Assembly: GCA_023425455.1 (NCBI GenBank)
Contig: JAFACP010000474.1
Location: 1-12,499 of the forward strand
DNA length: 12,499 nt
Source of the DNA: Pseudomonadota bacterium
Lineage (GTDB): Bacteria; Pseudomonadota; Gammaproteobacteria; Enterobacterales; Enterobacteriaceae
Direction of reading: 5' to 3'
Shown here: positions 1 through 6,360 of the stretch, piece after piece
How positions within the stretch are numbered: position 1 is the first letter of the stretch
Layout: every line of letters begins with the position of its first letter
Translations under genes and position numbers: made by a program
The notes under the pieces: generated by a model
Databases searched by the model: none
The model's input: only the letters and a program-made list of their open reading frames with translations
Told to the model about the DNA's origin: nothing

Positions 1-82
1 CTTTCAGACCTTTTACTTCACGTAATCGGATTTGGCTGAATATTTTAGCCGCCCCAGTCAGTAATGACTGGGGCGTTTTTTA
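1..82 (+). ncRNA. spf: Spot 42 sRNA, 3' part (5' end outside window)
   Basis: The sequence matches, from memory, the E. coli Spot 42 RNA from about nucleotide 28 to its end; the full RNA is 109 nt, so the first 27 or so lie upstream of the window. Visible are the unstructured central stretch and the terminator hairpin. Spot 42 is an Hfq-dependent trans-acting sRNA that is repressed by cAMP-CRP. It represses galK and many genes for secondary carbon sources, so it is made when glucose is plentiful. Its position next to engB is the conserved enterobacterial location downstream of polA. The promoter and CRP site are outside the window. Confidence 0.95.
50..82 (+). terminator. Spot 42 intrinsic terminator
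   Basis: An 11-bp perfect stem (50-60 pairing with 65-75) encloses a GTAA loop and is followed by six T residues at 76-81. The hairpin and U tail form the 3' end of the sRNA itself, and such tails are Hfq-binding sites. Confidence 0.95.
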
Positions 83-107
83 TTGCGGCAAAGAAAATAG
101 TTTCCGC

Positions 108-134
108 AAAAAAAAAGCGCGGACATCGCCGCGC
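108..134 (-). terminator. engB intrinsic terminator
   Basis: Read on the minus strand, a GC-only 6-bp stem (134-129 with 122-117) has a 6-nt loop and is followed by a run of T residues (A residues 108-116 on the plus strand). It lies a few bases past the tandem engB stop codons (TGA at 141-143, TAA at 138-140). It faces the spf terminator, so the two convergent transcripts are insulated. Confidence 0.9.
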
Positions 135-140
135 GTGTTA

Positions 141-770
141 TCACTCTTCTTCCGCTTCTGTCGCCGGTTCCAGCTCATTAAACCAGCTATCGAGCTTCTG
201 GCGCAGCTTGTCCACACCCTGTTTTTTCAGCGATGAGAATGGTTCAACCTGCACATCGCCGTTAAACGCCAGCACCGCTTCTCGGACCATATTCACCTGC
301 GCTTTACGTGCCCCGCTTGCCAGCTTATCGGCTTTCGTCAACAGCACGAGAACCGGAATATCACTTGCCACAGCCCAGTCGATCATCTGCTGATCGAGAT
401 CTTTAAGCGGATGACGGATATCCATCAGCACCACCAGACCTTTCAGGCACAGGCGTTTTTCCAGGTATTCACCGAGGGCGCGCTGCCATTTGATCTTCAT
501 CTCTTCCGGCACCTGCGCATAACCATAGCCAGGTAAATCGACAAGCCGTTTGCCGTCAGCGACCTCAAAAAGGTTTATCAGCTGAGTACGGCCAGGTGTT
601 TTTGAGGTACGCGCCAGGCTCTTCTGGTTGGTCAGCGTATTCAATGCGCTTGATTTTCCCGCATTGGAGCGGCCGGCAAATGCCACTTCAATCCCCGTGT
701 CTGAGGGTAAGTGGCGAATATCAGGCGCACTGGTGACAAAATGCGTCTGTTGGTAGTTCCAGGTAGTCAC
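141..770 (-). CDS. engB: Ribosome biogenesis GTP-binding protein EngB (YihA/YsxC)
   Basis: An essential TRAFAC-class GTPase needed for late assembly of the 50S ribosomal subunit in the cytosol. Counting from the chosen start (209 aa), the GTPase motifs are G1 GRSNAGKS at 33-40, G2 region KTPGRTQ at 57-63, G3 DLPGYG at 78-83, G4 TKAD at 145-148 and G5 SSLK at 179-182. The start is a GTG at 770-768. A GGAG Shine-Dalgarno lies 8 nt ahead of it, and the product then matches E. coli EngB (210 aa) at the N-terminus ([10 protein letters not shown] against TNLNYQQTHF). The frame stays open to position 884, but that extension runs through a TATAAT promoter box and resembles no family N-terminus. The gene is a single transcription unit, divergent from csrC. 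Confidence 0.95.
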   Translation of the reverse strand: MTTWNYQQTHFVTSAPDIRHLPSDTGIEVAFAGRSNAGKSSALNTLTNQKSLARTSKTPGRTQLINLFEVADGKRLVDLPGYGYAQVPEEMKIKWQRALGEYLEKRLCLKGLVVLMDIRHPLKDLDQQMIDWAVASDIPVLVLLTKADKLASGARKAQVNMVREAVLAFNGDVQVEPFSSLKKQGVDKLRQKLDSWFNELEPATEAEEE

Positions 771-803
771 GTGGTCGTCTCCAGAAATCGTAATCTGTGG
801 GGG

Positions 804-809
804 ATTATA
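804..809 (-). promoter_or_regulatory. Probable engB -10 box
   Basis: A perfect TATAAT on the minus strand would start transcription near 797, leaving a leader of about 26 nt before the GTG at 770. No good -35 hexamer sits 16-18 bp upstream, so only the -10 is convincing. The placement supports the 770 start over the longer reading frame. Confidence 0.55.
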
Positions 810-945
810 CCTGAATGTGCGCAAAAGGCTTTTCTCATCACGACTGGCCTGTAAGCAAAAGCCCTGAAGAGTGTGAGACATCAACCATTAAAGTCATGGG
901 AGATTTAAGAGAAATCGCAAACGTCAAAAATTGAAAACTTATTAA

Positions 946-958
946 AATCAAAACGTTG
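946..958 (+). promoter_or_regulatory. Candidate IHF-binding site upstream of csrC
   Basis: AATCAAAACGTTG fits the IHF consensus WATCAANNNNTTR at every defined position. It sits in an A/T-rich stretch about 85 bp upstream of the inferred csrC start. The consensus is degenerate and chance matches in A/T-rich DNA are common, so this is only a candidate. Confidence 0.3.
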
Positions 959-1004
959 GTGTTGAGTAATTATCTGAAAATGTGTTTTCTTTCTGTTTCG
1001 TTGC

Positions 1005-1032
1005 TTGTTAGTTTAACTCAACGCGGTAAAGT
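1005..1032 (+). promoter_or_regulatory. Inferred csrC promoter
   Basis: TTGTTA (1005-1010) and TAAAGT (1027-1032) are separated by 16 bp. They end 5 bp before the csrC 5' end predicted by alignment with E. coli CsrC. The boxes are imperfect, in keeping with a promoter that needs the response regulator UvrY, the known activator of csrC. I could not identify a convincing 18-bp UvrY palindrome upstream. Confidence 0.45.
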
Positions 1033-1037
1033 GTGTG

Positions 1038-1280
1038 TCGAGGCGAGGATGCCCGCAGGATTGCGACTCAGGAATGAGGGTCAGGAGCGCCAGGAGGCGA
1101 AGACTCAGGATTGTCAGGATGACCGGCGCCAGGAGGCGTTTTCAACAGGAAAGGGAACCGTACACGGACGGTATTTGCTAAAGGATAAACAGGGTTTGTT
1201 GTTGGCGAACACGGATTGTTTGACCCGAGAAGGGTTGTGAGTCAAGAAAAAAGGCGACAGATTGCTCTGTCGCCTTTTTT
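1038..1280 (+). ncRNA. csrC: CsrC sRNA, antagonist of CsrA
   Basis: CsrC binds and sequesters the translational regulator CsrA, relieving CsrA control of glycogen synthesis, motility and biofilm genes. The call rests on the conserved position between engB and yihI, on clear similarity to E. coli CsrC around 1070-1120, and on the terminator. About 243 nt long, it contains 13 GGA motifs, many as AGGA or CAGGA. Two copies of the 12-mer CGCCAGGAGGCG (1088-1099 and 1127-1138) fold into 4-bp hairpins that present AGGA in the loop, the classic high-affinity CsrA site. The middle third differs from E. coli while the GGA pattern is kept. The 5' end is estimated from alignment and could be off by a few bases. 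A 94-codon open frame across this region is not a gene. Confidence 0.92.
1247..1280 (+). terminator. csrC terminator, symmetric
   Basis: A perfect 8-bp stem GGCGACAG/CTGTCGCC (1253-1260 with 1267-1274) has a 6-nt loop. It is flanked by six A residues at 1247-1252 and six T residues at 1275-1280. The symmetry could let it terminate in both directions, although no minus-strand gene reads into it here. Confidence 0.93.
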
Positions 1281-1315
1281 CTTTGCTTGCTTTCTGCTAG
1301 ATTTCGCCGCAATTC

Positions 1316-1321
1316 TATACT
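1316..1321 (+). promoter_or_regulatory. Possible yihI -10 box
   Basis: TATACT is one mismatch from consensus, 28 bp before the yihI ATG and just after the csrC terminator, where a new promoter is needed. The -35 region is poor (TCTGCT at 1293-1298 with a 17-bp spacer). Confidence 0.35.
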
Positions 1322-1349
1322 GAAGAAAACGACTTAAAGATAAAACATC

Positions 1350-1865
1350 ATGAAAAAACCGACCACCGCAGCAGGCGCTAAACGCCCGGCAAAAGCACGC
1401 CGCAAAACGCGCGAAGAACTGAATCAGGAAGCGCGGGATCGCAAACGCGAGAAAAAGCATCGTGGCCATGCTGCAGGCAGCCGTGCCAACGGTGGCGGAG
1501 AGTCTGGCGCTTCTGCGAAAAACAGACAGCAAAAAGATCCGCGTATTGGCAGTAAAACTCCCATTCCACTGGGCGTGACAGACACCCCGGTCACTAAGCA
1601 GCACAAACCAAAGAGCGAGAAACCTATGCTTTCACCGCAGGCTGAGCTGGATATGCTGGAGAACGACGAGCGCCTGGACGCGCTGCTGGAACGTCTTGAA
1701 GAGGGTGAAACCCTGACCGCTGAAGAGCAGTCCTGGGTGGATGCCAAACTGGACCGCATTGACGAACTGATGCAGAAGCTTGGTCTGTCTTACGATGATG
1801 AAGACGACGAAGAGGAAGAAGAAAAACAGGAAGATATGATGCGTCTCCTGAAGGGTGGACAGTAA
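1350..1865 (+). CDS. yihI: Der GTPase-activating protein YihI
   Basis: YihI stimulates the GTPase activity of Der (EngA), a double-GTPase factor of 50S assembly, and so tunes ribosome maturation. The product has 171 aa against 169 in E. coli. The N-terminal third is very rich in Lys and Arg (tract [20 protein letters not shown]). A conserved stretch [14 protein letters not shown] follows in the middle, then a helical acidic half with [14 protein letters not shown] and a terminal run of Asp and Glu before the DMMRLL end. The residues between about 45 and 65 differ from E. coli, as expected for a disordered linker. The Shine-Dalgarno is weak (AAAGA about 9 nt upstream), but the ATG and the MKKP start fit the family. 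Together with engB on the other side of csrC it makes a ribosome-assembly neighbourhood. Confidence 0.93.
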   Translation: MKKPTTAAGAKRPAKARRKTREELNQEARDRKREKKHRGHAAGSRANGGGESGASAKNRQQKDPRIGSKTPIPLGVTDTPVTKQHKPKSEKPMLSPQAELDMLENDERLDALLERLEEGETLTAEEQSWVDAKLDRIDELMQKLGLSYDDEDDEEEEEKQEDMMRLLKGGQ

Positions 1866-1868
1866 CAT

Positions 1869-2051
1869 TTGCATCCGGCAGGTACGATAGTCCTGCTTAT
1901 AACCCTTCCGGTTGTATGTTATCTGGTGTGGTTATTCGTTAAACTACGGCGGCTGTCGCGGCGACAAAAGTGGCTGCGCACCCGGATGATGGCCCGTAAT
2001 GGGACCAGAACGGGCCGCCGTGTACGAACGCGACACCAACGGAAGGAGTGA
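1869..2051 (+). CDS. Possible small membrane/basic protein, unrecognised
   Basis: This is a 60-codon frame filling the yihI-hemN gap. It opens with TTG 3 bp after the yihI stop and its TGA ends 2 bp before the hemN ATG. Residues 6-24 (TIVLLITLPVVCYLVWLFV) would form one membrane helix. The last 36 residues carry 16 Lys or Arg and a single Glu, which predicts N-out, C-in topology. A GGGTGG in the yihI tail is a poor ribosome site for the TTG, but the position allows translational coupling in both directions. Against a real gene: the start is TTG, and 9 of 13 Arg codons are the rare CGG, CGA or AGA. It may be a remnant of the N-terminal-helix DUF2489-type protein that I recall near yihI-hemN in other gammaproteobacteria; that link is a guess. 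Confidence 0.4.
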   Translation: MHPAGTIVLLITLPVVCYLVWLFVKLRRLSRRQKWLRTRMMARNGTRTGRRVRTRHQRKE

Positions 2052-2053
2052 GC

Positions 2054-3427
2054 ATGTCTGTACCATCTATCGACTGGGATTTGGCCCTGATCCAGAAATA
2101 TAACTATTCCGGGCCGCGTTATACCTCATACCCCACCGCGCTGGAGTTCTCAGAGGCCTTCGGCGAGGCGGATTTTCAGCAGGCTGCTGCACGCTACCCT
2201 GAGCGTCCGCTGTCGCTCTACGTCCATATTCCGTTTTGCCACAAGCTCTGCTATTTCTGTGGCTGTAATAAAATCGTTACCCGCCAGCAGCATAAAGCCG
2301 ATCATTATCTCGATGCACTCGAACAGGAAATCCTGCACCGCGCACCGCTGTTTGCCGGGCGTCAGGTCAGCCAGCTTCACTGGGGCGGCGGCACGCCAAC
2401 CTATCTGAATAAAGCGCAGATCAGCCGTTTAATGAGGCTGCTGCGTGGCAACTTCACGTTTAATAAAGACGCTGAAATCTCGATCGAGGTCGATCCGCGA
2501 GAAATCGAGCTGGATGTACTGGATCACTTACGTGCAGAGGGGTTCAATCGTCTGAGCATGGGCGTCCAGGACTTCAATAAAGAGGTGCAGCGCCTGGTGA
2601 ACCGCGAGCAGGACGAGGCGTTTATCTTCGCCTTACTTAACCACGCGCGCGATATCGGGTTTACCTCGACCAATATTGACCTGATTTATGGCCTGCCAAA
2701 GCAAACGCCGGAGAGCTTCGCCTTCACGCTGAAACGGGTGTCAGAGCTCAACCCGGACCGCCTGAGCGTCTTTAACTATGCGCATCTGCCGACGCTCTTC
2801 GCTGCGCAGCGCAAAATCAAAGAGGCCGATCTGCCTTCCGCCCAGCAGAAACTGGATATTCTGCAGGAAACCATCACCTCGCTCACCGACGCCGGGTATC
2901 AGTTTATTGGCATGGACCACTTTGCCCGTCCGGATGACGAGCTGGCGGTTGCTCAGCGCGAAGGTGTGCTGCACCGCAACTTCCAGGGCTACACCACGCA
3001 GGGCGATAGCGATTTGCTCGGGATGGGCGTGTCCGCCATCAGTATGCTTGGCGACAGTTATGCGCAGAACCAGAAAGCGTTAAAACAGTATTATCAGCAG
3101 GTGGATGAAACCGGTAACGCCCTGTGGCGCGGTATCGCCTTAACCCGTGATGACTGCATTCGTCGCGATGTGATTAAGGCGCTTATCTGTAACTTCCGCC
3201 TTGATTTCAGGGCCGTGGAGGCACGATGGGGCCTGCAATTTAACGATTACTTCGCAGAAGACCTGAAGCTGATTGCTCCGCTGGCGAAAGACGGGCTGGT
3301 GGACGTGACAGAGAGTGCAATTGAGGTCACGCCGAAAGGGCGCTTGTTGATCCGCAATATCTGCATGTGCTTTGTCGCCTATCTGCGCCAGAAAGCGCGT
3401 TTGCAGCAGTTTTCCCGCGTGATTTAA
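2054..3427 (+). CDS. hemN: Oxygen-independent coproporphyrinogen III dehydrogenase HemN
   Basis: A radical-SAM enzyme that oxidatively decarboxylates two propionate side chains of coproporphyrinogen III to give protoporphyrinogen IX, the anaerobic route in heme synthesis. The 457-aa product equals E. coli HemN in length. The [4Fe-4S] motif CX3CX2CXC is intact at C62, C66, C69 and C71 (HIPFCHKLCYFCGC). It is followed by the SAM-binding GGGTP motif near 112 and the family blocks EVDPRE and FNRLSMGVQDF. The C-terminal HemN domain is complete and ends QFSRVI. The ATG at 2054 has a strong GGAAGGAG ribosome site 5 nt upstream; a GTG two codons earlier is in frame but overlaps that site. Transcription may come from yihI or from an unseen promoter in the preceding gap. 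Confidence 0.97.
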   Translation: MSVPSIDWDLALIQKYNYSGPRYTSYPTALEFSEAFGEADFQQAAARYPERPLSLYVHIPFCHKLCYFCGCNKIVTRQQHKADHYLDALEQEILHRAPLFAGRQVSQLHWGGGTPTYLNKAQISRLMRLLRGNFTFNKDAEISIEVDPREIELDVLDHLRAEGFNRLSMGVQDFNKEVQRLVNREQDEAFIFALLNHARDIGFTSTNIDLIYGLPKQTPESFAFTLKRVSELNPDRLSVFNYAHLPTLFAAQRKIKEADLPSAQQKLDILQETITSLTDAGYQFIGMDHFARPDDELAVAQREGVLHRNFQGYTTQGDSDLLGMGVSAISMLGDSYAQNQKALKQYYQQVDETGNALWRGIALTRDDCIRRDVIKALICNFRLDFRAVEARWGLQFNDYFAEDLKLIAPLAKDGLVDVTESAIEVTPKGRLLIRNICMCFVAYLRQKARLQQFSRVI

Positions 3428-3456
3428 ACGGCATGCCTTTATCCGGCATGCCGTTT
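3426..3456. terminator. Long inverted repeat between hemN and yshB
   Basis: A perfect 12-bp inverted repeat AAACGGCATGCC/GGCATGCCGTTT has a 7-nt loop and lies between the convergent hemN (stop at 3427) and yshB (stop at 3460). The flanking T tract is only TTT in each direction, so it is likely a shared bidirectional terminator or an mRNA 3'-end stabiliser rather than a strong intrinsic terminator. Confidence 0.65.
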
Positions 3457-3459
3457 CTA

Positions 3460-3570
3460 TTAGCTAAACAGCCCAACCAACGCCGCGCACAGCACCGCAG
3501 CAACGGCGGTCTGAGGCGTATGACTCTCGGCTGCTCCGCTTGAGAGCAAGTTGATTAATGATTCCAGCAT
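3460..3570 (-). CDS. yshB: Small membrane protein YshB (36 aa)
   Basis: A 36-residue frame from ATG 3570-3568 to TAA 3462-3460. The translation begins MLESLINLLSSGAAESHTPQ and ends with the hydrophobic segment TAVAAVLCAALVGLFS. It closely matches, from memory, the 36-aa YshB of E. coli, which starts MLESIINLVSSGAVDSHTPQ and ends LFS. A GGGGGA ribosome site lies 6 nt upstream. It is probably a single-span inner-membrane protein with its helix at the C-terminus; its molecular role is unknown. In Salmonella, YshB has been linked to intracellular replication and virulence. It lies on the same strand as, and 109 bp after, glnG, so read-through from the nitrogen operon is possible besides its own promoter. 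It is easily missed because of its size. Confidence 0.9.
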   Translation of the reverse strand: MLESLINLLSSGAAESHTPQTAVAAVLCAALVGLFS

Positions 3571-3596
3571 GATGGTTCCCCCGATTTCCGGGCAGG

Positions 3597-3624
3597 ATCA
3601 TACTAGACTCATCGGAACAGTAAA
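3597..3624 (-). promoter_or_regulatory. Candidate yshB promoter
   Basis: On the minus strand, TTTACT (3624-3619) and TATGAT (3602-3597) are 16 bp apart and about 27 bp before the yshB ATG. The -10 has one mismatch to consensus. The -35 overlaps the tail of the hairpin after glnG. Confidence 0.45.
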
Positions 3625-3649
3625 GCGCAAAATAACGGCAATTTGCGCT
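3619..3649 (-). terminator. Weak terminator-like hairpin after glnG
   Basis: An 8-bp stem AGCGCAAA/TTTGCGCT (3649-3642 with 3631-3624) has a 10-nt loop and is followed on the minus strand by only TTTACT. The short U tract suggests inefficient termination, so some glnA-glnL-glnG transcripts may continue into yshB. Confidence 0.5.
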
Positions 3650-3679
3650 CAATTCGTAATCTTTACACAGCGGTAAAAA

Positions 3680-5092
3680 TCACTCCATCCCCAGTTCTTT
3701 CAGCTTGCGTGTCAGCGTGTTACGTCCCCAGCCAAGCAGGCGTGCCGCTTCCTGTTTATGCCCCTGGGTATGCCGAAGTGCGGTCGTCAATAGCGTGCGT
3801 TCCATCTCAGGCTGCGCCTCAGAGAGCAGGTTTTGATGACCGGAACGTAACGCGCGATCGGCCCACTGCGCCAGCAGCGTTGCCCAGCTGTCCGGCAGCG
3901 TATGCCCGGCGCTGCTTTCCGGTGCGCTGGCTTCAAACAGCTCGCCCGGTAAATCCTGAATCAACACTTCCTGTCCCGCGGCCATGACCGTCAGCCAGCG
4001 GCAGGTATTCTCCAGCTGACGGACGTTACCTGGCCAGGCCAGACGGGTGAGGGCGGCATCGGTTTCCGGATGGAGCTGTTTAGCTTCCACACCCAGTTCA
4101 CGAGCCGCAACCTGCAGGAAGTGGCGTGCCAGGCGGGGAATATCTTCACGGCGTTCACGTAGCGGCGGCAGGTGAACGCGAATAACGTTCAGACGGTGGA
4201 ATAAATCCTCACGGAATTTTCCTTCCTGCACGCGCTGTTCAAGATTCTGGTGCGTTGCGGCAATAATGCGCACATCCACCTTCACGGGAGCGTAACCCCC
4301 CACGCGGTAAAACTGGCCGTCGGCCAGCACACGCAGCAGGCGGGTCTGCACATCCAGCGGCATATCACCGATTTCGTCGAGGAACAGCGTACCGCCATCG
4401 GCCTGCTCAAAACGTCCCTGACGAATGGTGTTGGCACCGGTAAAGGCCCCTTTTTCGTGGCCAAACAGCTCAGATTCAATCAAATCTTTAGGGATGGCAG
4501 CCATGTTCAACGCGATAAACGGCGCCTTTGCCCGCGGGCTGTGACGATGCAGCGCGTGAGCAACCAGCTCTTTACCGGTTCCCGATTCACCGTTAATCAG
4601 GACGCTGATGGACGAACGCGACAGACGACCAATAATGCGAAACACATCCTGCATCGCAGGAGCTTCGCCAATAATGTCCGTTGTTGGCCCAAATACCGGT
4701 GCATTACGGGGCTGCTGCTGCTCCTGATAGTGGCTGATTGCCCGTTCGACCAGCGCAACCGCTTCGTCGATATCAAAGGGTTTTGGCAGGTAATCAAATG
4801 CCCCTTGCTGATAGGCGCTGACGGCGGCATCCAGGTCTGAGTGAGCGGTCATTATGATGACCGGCAGCATTGGATGGCGTTGTTTGATCTGTTTTAACAG
4901 CGCCAGTCCGTCCATTCCCGGCATGCGAATATCTGACAGCAGAACATCCGGGGTTTTGGTGGTCAGTGCGTCGAGCACCTCGCTGCCGCTCTCAAACGTC
5001 GTACAGCTTAATCCTGCCCCCGTGAGTGCGCGTTCAAGCACCCAACGGATGGAGCTATCGTCATCGACTACCCAGACTATCCCTCGTTGCAT
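3680..5092 (-). CDS. glnG: Nitrogen response regulator NtrC (NRI, GlnG)
   Basis: A sigma-54 enhancer-binding activator, phosphorylated by GlnL under nitrogen limitation. It activates glnAp2 and represses the weak glnA and glnL sigma-70 promoters. The 470-aa product has three domains. The receiver domain (1-120) has acidic residues D11 and D12, phospho-acceptor D54, T82 and K104. The AAA+ domain (about 138-370) has Walker A GESGTGK at 168-174, the sigma-54 contact loop GAFTGA at 215-220 and Walker B GGTLFLDE ending at 240. The C-terminal Fis-type helix-turn-helix includes [22 protein letters not shown]. The linker around 395-410 differs from E. coli (469 aa), where variation is normal. The ATG at 5092 has AAAGGTG 6 nt upstream; a GTG three codons earlier overlaps that site. 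It follows glnL by 11 bp. Confidence 0.97.
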   Translation of the reverse strand: MQRGIVWVVDDDSSIRWVLERALTGAGLSCTTFESGSEVLDALTTKTPDVLLSDIRMPGMDGLALLKQIKQRHPMLPVIIMTAHSDLDAAVSAYQQGAFDYLPKPFDIDEAVALVERAISHYQEQQQPRNAPVFGPTTDIIGEAPAMQDVFRIIGRLSRSSISVLINGESGTGKELVAHALHRHSPRAKAPFIALNMAAIPKDLIESELFGHEKGAFTGANTIRQGRFEQADGGTLFLDEIGDMPLDVQTRLLRVLADGQFYRVGGYAPVKVDVRIIAATHQNLEQRVQEGKFREDLFHRLNVIRVHLPPLRERREDIPRLARHFLQVAARELGVEAKQLHPETDAALTRLAWPGNVRQLENTCRWLTVMAAGQEVLIQDLPGELFEASAPESSAGHTLPDSWATLLAQWADRALRSGHQNLLSEAQPEMERTLLTTALRHTQGHKQEAARLLGWGRNTLTRKLKELGME

Positions 5093-5103
5093 AAACGTCA
5101 CCT

Positions 5104-6153
5104 TTATTTTTTAATCGGCAGGTATACCGAAAATTCGGTATGACCCGGCCAACTGGTAAATTCAATTTTTCCAGAGTGTTGATCGATCAAATTACGGGCA
5201 ATGGACAGCCCCAATCCTGTACCGCCTTCGCGGCCACTCACCATCGGGTAGAACAGGGTGTCCTGCAGGTGGGATGGGATCCCCGGACCGTTGTCTTCCA
5301 CGTCTATACGTGCTGCAAGGCGATAACGCACGCCGTGCAGCGTAAGCTGGAATGCCGTGCGGGTGCGCAGAATGATTTCGCCACCTTCCGGCCCCAGCGC
5401 CTGCAGCGCGTTACGCACGATATTCAGAAGAACCTGCTCAATCTGGTCGGGATCGTGCGCCAGCTCAGGGAGACTTGGGTCGTAGTCGCGAACCAGCGTG
5501 ACGTTTTCCGGGAGCTCCATGGAGACAAGCTTCACTACCCGCTCAGCGACTTTATGAATACTTTCTGAGACATGCATACCTGGTTGTTGTGGGCCAAGCA
5601 GGCGATCAACCAGATTGCGCAGACGGTCTGCCTGTTCAATGATGACGTTGGTGTATTCAGCCAGCGCAGGGTCGGGGAGCGCTTTCGTCAACAGTTGTGC
5701 CGCGCCGCGTAACCCTCCAAGAGGGTTTTTGATTTCATGGGCGAGGCCGCGTACCAGATCGCGGGCGGCAATCTGTTGGGCATGCTGTAGCTGCTCCTGG
5801 CTCAGTCGACGCTGATTATCCATCGGCGCCATTTCCAGCAGAATAAGGCCTTCCGGAAGACGTTGTGCCGTTAGCGAAAGAATATGCGAGCGCCCGTCGA
5901 TCACCAGCGTCACTTCGTTATCGGTGAATCCCTGACCCGCCTGCAGGCTTTCCTGCATCAGGCCAATGTTCAGCGAAAAATAGCTCAGCAGTTCCGGAAG
6001 TGGGGTACCAAACAGTTTGCGTGCGCTCTGGGCGAGCAACTGCTGTGCCGCCGGGTTGGCGTAATGCACGGCCAGCTCGTCGTCAACCAGCAAGATACTG
6101 TTAATCAAAGAATTGAGGATCTGCCCAGCATCGGGCAGCGTGCCAGTTGCCAT
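5104..6153 (-). CDS. glnL: Nitrogen sensor histidine kinase/phosphatase NtrB (NRII, GlnL)
   Basis: A cytosolic bifunctional kinase and phosphatase of NtrC. It autophosphorylates when nitrogen is scarce and, on binding the PII protein GlnB, dephosphorylates NtrC. The product has 349 aa, the same as E. coli. An N-terminal PAS domain covers about 10-110. The HisKA dimerisation helix has phospho-acceptor H139 in the H-box [12 protein letters not shown]. The HATPase domain has the N-box [11 protein letters not shown]1 DNGPGIP and G2 [10 protein letters not shown]. There is no membrane segment, as expected for this soluble kinase. The ATG at 6153 has a CAGGAGA ribosome site. It is transcribed from glnA by read-through and from its own NtrC-repressed promoter. 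Confidence 0.97.
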   Translation of the reverse strand: MATGTLPDAGQILNSLINSILLVDDELAVHYANPAAQQLLAQSARKLFGTPLPELLSYFSLNIGLMQESLQAGQGFTDNEVTLVIDGRSHILSLTAQRLPEGLILLEMAPMDNQRRLSQEQLQHAQQIAARDLVRGLAHEIKNPLGGLRGAAQLLTKALPDPALAEYTNVIIEQADRLRNLVDRLLGPQQPGMHVSESIHKVAERVVKLVSMELPENVTLVRDYDPSLPELAHDPDQIEQVLLNIVRNALQALGPEGGEIILRTRTAFQLTLHGVRYRLAARIDVEDNGPGIPSHLQDTLFYPMVSGREGGTGLGLSIARNLIDQHSGKIEFTSWPGHTEFSVYLPIKK

Positions 6154-6174
6154 TCAGCAGTCTCCTGGAGTTTT

Positions 6175-6191
6175 TGCACTAATTTAGTGCA
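6175..6191. promoter_or_regulatory. NtrC operator at the glnL promoter
   Basis: TGCACTAATTTAGTGCA is a perfect palindrome around one central base and fits the NtrC-binding consensus. It begins at the last base of the glnL -10 box and covers the expected transcription start. This matches the known E. coli arrangement, in which NtrC represses glnL. Confidence 0.9.
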
Positions 6192-6196
6192 GTATA
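6191..6196 (-). promoter_or_regulatory. glnL promoter -10 box
   Basis: TATACT on the minus strand abuts the NtrC palindrome and lies about 38 bp from the glnL ATG. No good -35 hexamer is evident, consistent with a weak secondary promoter that keeps GlnL and GlnG at a basal level. Confidence 0.65.
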
Positions 6197-6241
6197 GCTT
6201 TTTCGGCGTAAAAAGCGCGTGAGATCAGTTTGTTGGTGGAG

Positions 6242-6266
6242 AAAAAAGCCCATCCGAAGATGGGCT
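6242..6266 (-). terminator. glnA terminator with UUCG tetraloop
   Basis: On the minus strand the 8-bp stem AGCCCATC/GATGGGCT (6266-6259 with 6254-6247) closes a TTCG loop, a very stable C(UUCG)G tetraloop, and is followed by six T residues. It lies inside the glnA-glnL-glnG operon, so it sets the excess of glnA mRNA over glnLG by partial termination. Confidence 0.92.
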
Positions 6267-6360
6267 GAAAGTTTCCACGGCAACAAAAATCCTCTGGCGT
6301 CTTTCTCGCTACAGCCGCGTCGCGACTGCGACAAGAAATCCGCCGAGTATTAATTTTTAC
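6242..6360 (-). ncRNA. glnZ: Probable GlnZ-type sRNA from the glnA 3'UTR
   Basis: The 3'UTR of glnA is about 119 nt and ends in a strong terminator with a U tail, the usual form of an Hfq-bound 3'UTR-derived sRNA. In E. coli and Salmonella the glnA mRNA releases GlnZ by RNase E cleavage near the stop codon, and GlnZ regulates carbon/nitrogen balance genes such as sucA and aceE. Here the RNA starts in an A/U-rich stretch just after the stop (6360-6346), suited to RNase E. It contains a 7-bp internal stem (CAGTCGC/GCGGCTG) around 6310-6330. The call rests on position and architecture; I did not align it to known GlnZ, and the exact 5' end is unknown. Confidence 0.6.

Noticed and set aside
771..884. 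N-terminal extension of EngB to an ATG at 884
   Set aside because: The extension overlaps a TATAAT box and does not resemble EngB; the GTG at 770 has a proper ribosome site and gives the family length.
903..917. Inverted repeat GATTT-N5-AAATC as a UvrY site for csrC
   Set aside because: It does not match the longer UvrY palindrome, and short A/T-rich repeats are expected by chance.
956..1240. A 94-codon open frame over the csrC region
   Set aside because: The region is the CsrC sRNA gene; the frame starts upstream of its promoter and its translation is dominated by repeats caused by the GGA motifs.
4250..4840. A 196-codon open frame antisense to glnG
   Set aside because: It lies opposite the conserved AAA+ domain of NtrC, and its translation has low-complexity, shadow-like composition.
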